From NCBI GenBank assembly GCA_022605955.1, contig JAKCOZ010000001.1, positions 80,464,520 to 80,528,519 on the forward strand: a stretch of DNA of 64,000 nucleotides. The letters run 5' to 3'. The stretch is from Rallus limicola (Eukaryota; Chordata; Aves; Gruiformes; Rallidae). The position numbers and the translations under genes are program-made. Position 1 is the first letter of the stretch, and every line of letters begins with the position of its first letter. This document shows positions 60,091 to 64,000 of this stretch, one piece after another. The notes under the pieces are model-generated. The model made no database searches. It saw nothing but the letters and a program-made list of their open reading frames with translations, and was not told the DNA's origin.

Positions 60091-61516
60091 AAAAAGAAAT
60101 ATTCATCTCCCTTCCCTGGCCTTTTCGGACCTGAATGAAAAAGTGCCACCCTACTTCTTTTCCTCACTGTTAGTCCAGGTGAAGGGTCGTTATCTCTGAA
60201 TGCAGTTTAAGATCACCAATTCTGTGTTTGGTAACAATCTGGCAGAATTTGGCACACTACACAGCAGTGAGGTCATTTGGTAGAGCAGGGACTCTACGGG
60301 GATCTGTGGCTGTCTTGTTTGCAATTAATCTGTTCCTCCCAGGAACTCTTCTGCTGTTTTCATCTCACAATTATTTTGAGCACCGTTCCTTTTCTGGAGA
60401 GATAATTCACTCCATTGTCCTACATTCTGGTGCTACAGCCTCAGAGTGATTTGTAGGGCTGTGTGAGGACTGTGCTTTCATTCGGAAGCTGTGTTTCATT
60501 GCCTGTTAGACCACGGCCACCTCTTTGTGGGCTTAATGGTGGTGAGGAACATTTGCAACATGAGTCATTTTGTACCCGAGTGTCCTTTCCCCTCCGTTGA
60601 TAACACGTAGGTCCTCCCTCCTACCCATTCACCTCGTACACTGCTCATCTGTCTCACCCAGCTAACAAACTCAAAGCACCTCCTGCCCTGATCATGACCT
60701 TTTATATTTAAGTCATTACAGCGAGGCACTTGGAACACACTGGGGATATAGTGAAAGCTGATCATACAAGAAACACAGCAGTTGTTCTGCAGCCAACTCC
60801 ATCTAGATCCCCATCCCACGTTTATTTGAGCCCCTGCCATGAGAAATATTGAACTGGACTAATGCACAGCAGAAAGTAAATGCCTATTGAAGAACTGCTC
60901 AAGTTTTATCTAGCCACATATTAAATGATCTTGAATTTGGGGCAGAGATAGGCAAGGGAAGAAAACAAAGCAGCAAACAATGTGTCTGACAGGGCTTTGG
61001 AATCAAGCCGTAGCAGTCGAATCTCCACACTTATGTGTGAGTGTCTTAGAGGGAGAGGGGGATGAACAAAGGGAGGGGAAGCCAGGCAAGGGGAATATAT
61101 CTGTATGAGATAATCTGTTTCTTGCTTTCCTCCTCCCCTCCCCATCTCTTTTTTTTCTGCCTGTCTCTCCTGGGAGATGACTCACACCTGCTCTGCCCTG
61201 ATACTACCATTTCCCATCAGAAGCACACAGTCACTCTGATGTCACCCGAGCTGTTCTGTGTTAGATCCCTGCATTGCTTACATCTGCTCTTTGATGATGA
61301 GCAGGATTCAAATGCTGTGCTGGAGAGCATGCCCATAACTGAGCACAGACTCACGAAATCCAACCACCCTTCCATGACATAGCAGTGTCTTGATAGCATC
61401 ATGGGCTTCTCTGTGCTTCAGCCTACTGGGAATGCCATTTGAGAGCAGGCCTTTGAAACTTCTCTGTCAGAGAGACGGCCTTGATGAGAAGCCCAGCCAA
61501 AACATTCACCAGTTTT
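60091..61516. other. Unique sequence between two CR1 fragments
   Basis: No gene or repeat recognised. Short frames only (up to 106 codons, with a mirrored frame on the other strand). Confidence 0.6.
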
Positions 61517-62118
61517 CCTGGGATGCATCAGGAAGAGTGTGTCCAGCAGGTCGAAGGAAGTGATCCTCCCCCTCTACTCTGAGTTGGTCAGGCCCCACCT
61601 AGAGTATTGTGTCCAGTTCTGGGCTCCCTGGTATAAAAAAGACAGGGACCTTCTGGAGAGAGTCCAGAGAAGGGCAGCGAAGATGATTAAGGGCCTGGAA
61701 CATCTCCCCTATGAGGAAAGGCTGAGTGAGCTGGGTCTGTTCAGCCTGGAGAAAAGAAGACTTAGGGGGGACCTAATTAGTGTTTATAAATATCTTAGAC
61801 TTGGGATGCAGGGGGAATTGGCCAGCCCGTTTTCAGTGGTCTGTGGGGACAGGACTAGGGGCAATGGCTGTAAGCTGGAGCATAGGAAGTTCCACACCAA
61901 CATGCAGATGAACTTTTTCACAGTGAGGGTGACGGAGCAGTGGAACAGGCTGCCCAGGGAGGTGGTGGAGTCTCCTTCTCTGGAGATATTCAAGTCTCGT
62001 CTGGATGCCTATCTATGTAATATGAGATAGGGAGCCTGCTTCAGTGGGGGGGTTGGACCCGATGATCTCTTGAGGTCCCTTCCAACCCCTACGATTCTGT
62101 GATCCTGTGATTCTGTGA
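61517..62118 (+). mobile_element. CR1 LINE, 5'-truncated, sister of the 10 kb copy
   Basis: Begins abruptly at 'cctgggatgcatcaggaaga' inside ORF2 and ends with GGTTGGACCCGATGATCTC and an octamer tail (about 62090-62118). Apart from small changes it runs parallel to 10520-11125 and shares that copy's subfamily-specific stretch 'gcagggggaattggccagcc'. Its ORF2 portion is open from the truncation to the stop, so it is probably the youngest or best-preserved CR1 here. Confidence 0.97.
61518..62030 (+). pseudogene. CR1 ORF2 C-terminal fragment, open but incomplete
   Basis: An uninterrupted frame of about 170 codons contains [57 protein letters not shown] and the [20 protein letters not shown] ending. 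These are C-terminal to the reverse transcriptase palm; the YADD catalytic motif and the endonuclease are missing through truncation, so the fragment cannot be active. It supplies the five bases that are missing from the 10 kb copy. Confidence 0.92.
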
Positions 62119-62344
62119 CATCAGGTCCTGAGATAAATAGACTAATGGCTTTTGAATTCTTAAGGTCTGACTCACTGCATCTGCATCTGACCTTATTCCA
62201 CCTACACCTCCCACCTTAGCTAAAACATACTTTCTCACCTGCATACAAACAATCACAGGGGCATTCACTAATGCTTTCTACACAGGATCCCAAAGTACAT
62301 TGAAAATGTTAATGGAAGAAGAGTCAGGACCCCATCAACATGTG
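62119..62344. other. Unique spacer
   Basis: Nothing recognisable lies between the CR1 tail and the MIR remnant. Confidence 0.5.
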
Positions 62345-62500
62345 GGTGGTCATTGTTTTAATTTACATTTTGGGAAACTAAAGGTATATAGATAATCAGC
62401 ACCTTCCCCAAGGCGATATAGGAAGGCAGAGACAGGATTTTGGAAAAGAATGGGGCAACATGACTTCTAGTGCTGTATTTGAGAGCTGAGACCATTCTCC
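62345..62500 (-). mobile_element. MIR-type SINE, ancient copy, minus strand
   Basis: On the plus strand the order is ACATTTTGGGAAACTAAAGG, then CACCTTCCCCAAGGCGATAT, then GGCAGAGACAGGATTT, then a segment ending GAGAGCTGAGACCAT. This parallels the reverse complement of MIR (the 'gaggaaactgaggc', 'cttgcccaaggtcac', 'ggcagagccgggatt' series). It is heavily diverged and boundaries are approximate. Confidence 0.6.
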
Positions 62501-64000
62501 AATTCAGTTAAAAGGGTGTGCAGGCATTTCACCTGCATTCGTTCCACAAAGTTTTACATCTCCCAAGTTTCAGGTTCAGGTGAGCTTATACTTCAGGGAA
62601 ATATGATGATGATAATAACCAAATTTGAACACCTTTTTGGCTCAAAGCAAGGCCACGGACTGAATGAAAGCTTAGCAAATCTCAGAGATTTCTGGGTCCT
62701 GATGCCCACTGAAATACTGCAAAGGACAAGCCACACGTTAATATGAATGTCACTAAGTAGGTACTGTTCACTCTTACTATCCTGTCATTTGTCTTCTTTG
62801 ATAGGTACACCTAAAACACCCATCACTGCCGTATCCAGAGCTCCTTACAGATATCATCAAAGACAGGAAAGATGGTTTGACTGTGAGCTGTCAGAAGCAA
62901 GCTCTCTATGTGCATAGATACTGTACTTATCCAACACATACCTCTACAGCAGACAGCTAGAATTATCTGAAGAATATGACAAATGAAGGTGTGACGGCTT
63001 CCCCTAACTAGGAAGATGTTTTCCTTCAGACTTGATCCCTGCATTGTGCTCTGACAGCCGCAAGCTTAAGGTTGAACTCCAGGAGGAGATGGATCTAAGA
63101 TGTGAGCCTTTCGTAGTGGCAACTAAAGCCCTTGGAAGAGGCTTCCCAGGAACGTGACTATCCTCTTCAGCCACAGCTGCCACCCCAGCTCTTAGGGAAA
63201 GTGATGGGCAAGCCAGATGCCCATCACAGAACGTATTTTGAAAGTGCCTGGGACTTTTACTGACATGAACCCAGACTTGCAAACAATCAGGAGAATGAGA
63301 GAGCGAGCTGTCCTTTAACAATTAAAATAATGACGAGCACATGTCTGACTGCTTGTGTAAGGCAGTAAAATTACATACAGAGTTATATTTCACTCTCATT
63401 TTCTTTGGGAAATGGAATACTAAAATAGTGCCTCTGCCTTTTCCTTTTCCTCTTCTGTTATAAGAGGGATAGCACAACAAAAAAGAGTTCAGCACAGGTT
63501 TCCAAGAGGGCTTTACATTTATACAGAGAGAGGGATGCATTCTTCTGTTCTTCCTAGAGATTTTTACCTCTATTTGGTTCTGCCATTTGTTGTTCCAGAT
63601 GTCACTGGAAGTCCAAATAAATGGCCTGGTTTGTGCATACTCCATAGATTTTTTGCAAGTCACCTATCCCTCACTGAGCCCCTGGATTTATGCTGTGCCC
63701 TCCTGTTTGCCCCTCCTGGATGTCTGTCGCCTTCTTCTTATCACTTTGTTGAAGCTATCCTACCAATTTCCACAGCTTCACTGCCTCCCCCCTCCCCCTG
63801 ATATTGCATTGATTCATCTGTTTCTGCTTCAGTTTTCACTCCGAAAATCTGCCCGGTTCCTCCAGTTTGATGATGATCACACTCACCAGTCAGTCTTACA
63901 GCCCCGTTTACCCAGCAGTCTCAAAGCCCGGTGGAAAAGTGGTCAGGCATTACCTGATTGGGTAGTAGGGAATATGGCAGCTAGGAAAATAACCCTTTGT
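62501..64000. other. Unique non-coding sequence
   Basis: No gene or repeat recognised up to the end of the window. Confidence 0.6.

Overview
This window looks like nuclear DNA from a bird. The main evidence is the repeats: eight fragments of CR1, the dominant avian LINE, belonging to at least four 3'-end subfamilies. Most end in the ATTCTRTG octamer tail typical of bird CR1. There are also two solo retroviral LTRs of the TGTCCTGG...ACA type that is common in birds, two weathered MIR-type SINEs, and ordinary microsatellites. I cannot name the species or the chromosome.

I found no host gene that I can defend. The longest open frames lie in CR1. The remaining frames, up to about 187 codons, have the length expected by chance, often overlap on both strands, and match no protein I recognise. 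There is no tRNA, rRNA, CRISPR array, operon or bacterial feature. The sequence is most simply a long intron or a gene desert.

Layout. 1-8848: unique sequence, nothing firm. 8849-9244: solo LTR with a TATA box and a perfect 5-base target duplication. 10016-11125: the longest CR1 copy, with a broken reverse-transcriptase frame. 11126-19026: unique sequence with one old CR1 tail (16118-16240) and two weak coding-like patches. 19027-19988: two CR1 fragments with their 5' ends facing each other. 19989-35136: unique sequence with a MIR (27997-28150), a perfect 14-base inverted repeat (26413-26482), an exon-like stretch (27839-27975) and a possible conserved non-coding element near 22.3-22.7 kb. 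35137-35491: second solo LTR. 37225-38084: CR1 with an internal deletion, followed by a very old CR1 in the other direction (38790-39010). 39011-59795: unique sequence holding a CpG-richer segment (about 47.3-48.5 kb) with paired RFX-type sites, plus several AT-rich, homeodomain/POU-site-rich blocks (43.2-43.6, 55.2-55.8, 56.1-56.5, 58.9-59.3 kb). 59796-60090 and 61517-62118: two more CR1 tails. 62345-62500: a second MIR.

What works together here is regulatory if anything: a gene-poor stretch with scattered homeodomain, POU, SOX, RFX and AP-1 type sites, as is typical around vertebrate developmental genes. That reading is inference; alignment to other birds and reptiles would decide it. I saw no convincing new biological system. 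The items most worth a second look are the 26.4 kb inverted repeat, the 47.5 kb RFX/CpG block, the 56.1-56.5 kb block, and the exon-like stretch at 27.8 kb.
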